Source: Peribacillus simplex NBRC 15720 = DSM 1321 (GTDB lineage: Bacteria > Bacillota > Bacilli > Bacillales > DSM-1321). From it: DNA of 64,000 bases. The stretch covers positions 496,001 to 560,000 of the forward strand of contig NZ_CP017704.1 in the NCBI RefSeq assembly GCF_002243645.1. Reading direction: 5' to 3'. Shown one piece after another: positions 62,905 to 64,000 of the stretch (the stretch's first letter is position 1; each line of letters starts with the position of its first letter). Both the position numbers and the translations under genes were made by a program. Below the pieces are notes generated by a model. That model did not search any database, had not been told where the DNA came from, and worked only from the letters and a program-made list of their open reading frames with translations.

Positions 62905-63118
62905 CTAAAAATTCTTTCTTTTTAATGTTAAAAGCAACCCAGTAAACAGTCCCCAACGCTGATGAAACATCCTATCGGCCTCTTCTATAGTTGTTTTAAA
63001 ACTACTTATGGTAAGCATGGGATACATCTTTTTTAATTCCTCCAAAGCGAACATCGTTTTCTCTTCATCACTAGTCTGAACAAATAGCTCATCTGATTCT
63101 ATGTTTCTAACAGGTCAT
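62905..63118 (-). pseudogene. Fragment of an FtsX/MacB-like ABC permease
   Basis: The minus strand reads NIESDELFVQTSDEEKTMFA, LEELKKMYPMLTISSFKTTI, EEADRMFHQRWGLFTGLLLT and then a stop. The EEADRMFxQRWGLF turn before a membrane segment is typical of FtsX-like permeases just ahead of their later helices. An in-frame TGA lies at the upper end and no start is present, so this is a decayed piece. Confidence 0.55.
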
Positions 63119-63237
63119 ATTTGCACAAGAACCCTTTTTCTTTACACAAAATGATAAAAATGAAAATTTTGAGTATTTATAATAATCAATTTAATTAATG
63201 CAACACTAGTGTCCACAATTAGAATAGGGAAGTTAAC

Positions 63238-64000
63238 TTAAACTTCTAAAGAGCTTCTCGCTTTTGCATAGTCCTCTACATTTCTATACTCTTTATAATC
63301 AAAATACTCAAAATCAGCATTTAATGCCTGACCACTCAAATCTTGAACACAAACTCCGACAAATGTACCAGTAAAACGAATATAGTCTGCATCATCATCC
63401 GAAAGATGACTGATGTCTATCTTTGGTCCAATCGACTGCCATTCTCCTTGTCCATCAGCAAAAGAAAACTGTAGCCATTCATTTTCAATCCTTGCTTTTA
63501 ATGTTGTTGAATTAGCAGTTAGCGGAATATCCTCTTTTAACAATTCATCATAGTTTCCATGCTTTGTTTCAATAATTCCTAAGCACTTACCATATTGCTC
63601 ATGGTCTGTAACACGAAGATATACATAATCATCGGTGTCATAATAAACGATCAGGCCAGCCATTTGTTGAAAATTTTCAGGTTTAAATTCTACAGCTGTT
63701 TCAGCCTCAATATAAAAACTTTCTAATCTTCGCGCTAAAAGGCTTTGGTGATGCATCGATTGCATCGATTCGCCACCTTTTAACCGTAAATAATCAGGAC
63801 GTTCGATAAGGGATACCCAATCTTCTGAAAATGCTCTCCTCAATGAATTCCAGTATTTTTTTAACGTATTCCCATTAAAGTCATCATAATTACTTTCCTG
63901 TTCGAATGGATGGGCTGGTAAATCTGGTGCCTCTACTACCAATTGCGGGTATGGACCACCTTCTACTCTAATCCAATCATCATCCGTCCAATAGCATTTT
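63238..64000 (-). CDS. Glycoside hydrolase family 43 beta-xylosidase, C-terminal part (5' end beyond window)
   Basis: The frame is open to the right edge; a TTG 58 bp inside is not a start, because the codons before it read YWTDDDWIRVEGGPYPQLVV, a conserved GH43 stretch. What follows is the GH43_C2 beta-sandwich accessory domain: SLIERPDYLRLKGGESMQSM, LLARRLESFYIEAETAVEF, MAGLIVYYDTDDYVYLRVTD and FTGTFVGVCVQDLSG. Such enzymes release xylose or arabinose from xylo-oligosaccharides; the catalytic five-bladed propeller is outside the window. Confidence 0.9.
   Translation of the reverse strand, partial: KCYWTDDDWIRVEGGPYPQLVVEAPDLPAHPFEQESNYDDFNGNTLKKYWNSLRRAFSEDWVSLIERPDYLRLKGGESMQSMHHQSLLARRLESFYIEAETAVEFKPENFQQMAGLIVYYDTDDYVYLRVTDHEQYGKCLGIIETKHGNYDELLKEDIPLTANSTTLKARIENEWLQFSFADGQGEWQSIGPKIDISHLSDDDADYIRFTGTFVGVCVQDLSGQALNADFEYFDYKEYRNVEDYAKARSSLEV

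Overview
The window looks like chromosomal DNA of a soil-type, AT-rich Gram-positive bacterium of the Bacillaceae. Strong GGAGG-type ribosome binding sites, many TTG/GTG starts, a MocR regulator, YitT, a possible Sda-like protein, HutD/HutG, an RpiR-linked N-acylamino acid racemase cluster and dispersed repeats of a kind I associate with Bacillus relatives all point that way. The genus cannot be fixed from sequence alone; a Peribacillus- or Neobacillus-like organism would fit. No tRNA, rRNA or CRISPR array was seen.

Layout. (1) 1-9.8 kb: catabolic island with a Rieske oxygenase (cut by the left edge), two class III CoA-transferases, a DUF35 protein paired with a thiolase-fold protein that lacks the nucleophilic Cys, a divergent XylR_N/V4R/PucR-type sensor-regulator and an MHS-type transporter. 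(2) 9.8-19.2 kb: accessory, repeat-rich stretch with an IS3 remnant, a truncated regulator, a VOC protein, an aminotransferase and its MocR-family neighbour sharing palindromic operators, an isochorismatase-fold hydrolase, a GNAT, YitT and a small Sda-like protein. (3) 19.5-22.4 kb: Tat-exported multicopper oxidase, ZIP-type metal transporter and TatA, then a possible tatC remnant. (4) 22.4-30 kb: broken NlpC/P60 gene, hutD, hutG-gltS with a consensus sigma-54 promoter, and an NtrC-type two-component system. (5) 30.2-36 kb: complete gene set for N-succinyl-type D- to L-amino acid conversion with permease and RpiR regulator. (6) 36-39.2 kb: inverted repeats, a thioesterase, a tiny kinase-like protein, an exported protein with an abnormal start. 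(7) 39.3-48.3 kb: seven-gene acyl-CoA catabolic operon preceded by a consensus sigma-54 promoter, a (TTA)9 microsatellite and two palindromic upstream elements. (8) 49.4-55.2 kb: FCD-GntR regulator, fumarylacetoacetase-family hydrolase, two-subunit class I fumarase/tartrate dehydratase and a CitMHS transporter, with matching palindromes inside two divergent promoters. (9) 55.2-64 kb: transposase and gene remnants, a five-gene ABC transporter plus twin FMN-dependent monooxygenase operon, and the 3' part of a GH43 xylosidase gene.

The most notable material is regulatory and combinatorial: two near-identical sigma-54 promoters in front of different operons, operator pairs that place MocR and GntR regulons, and the CoA-transferase/DUF35/Cys-less thiolase-fold module under an aromatic-type sensor, which looks like an uncharacterised acid-degrading pathway.
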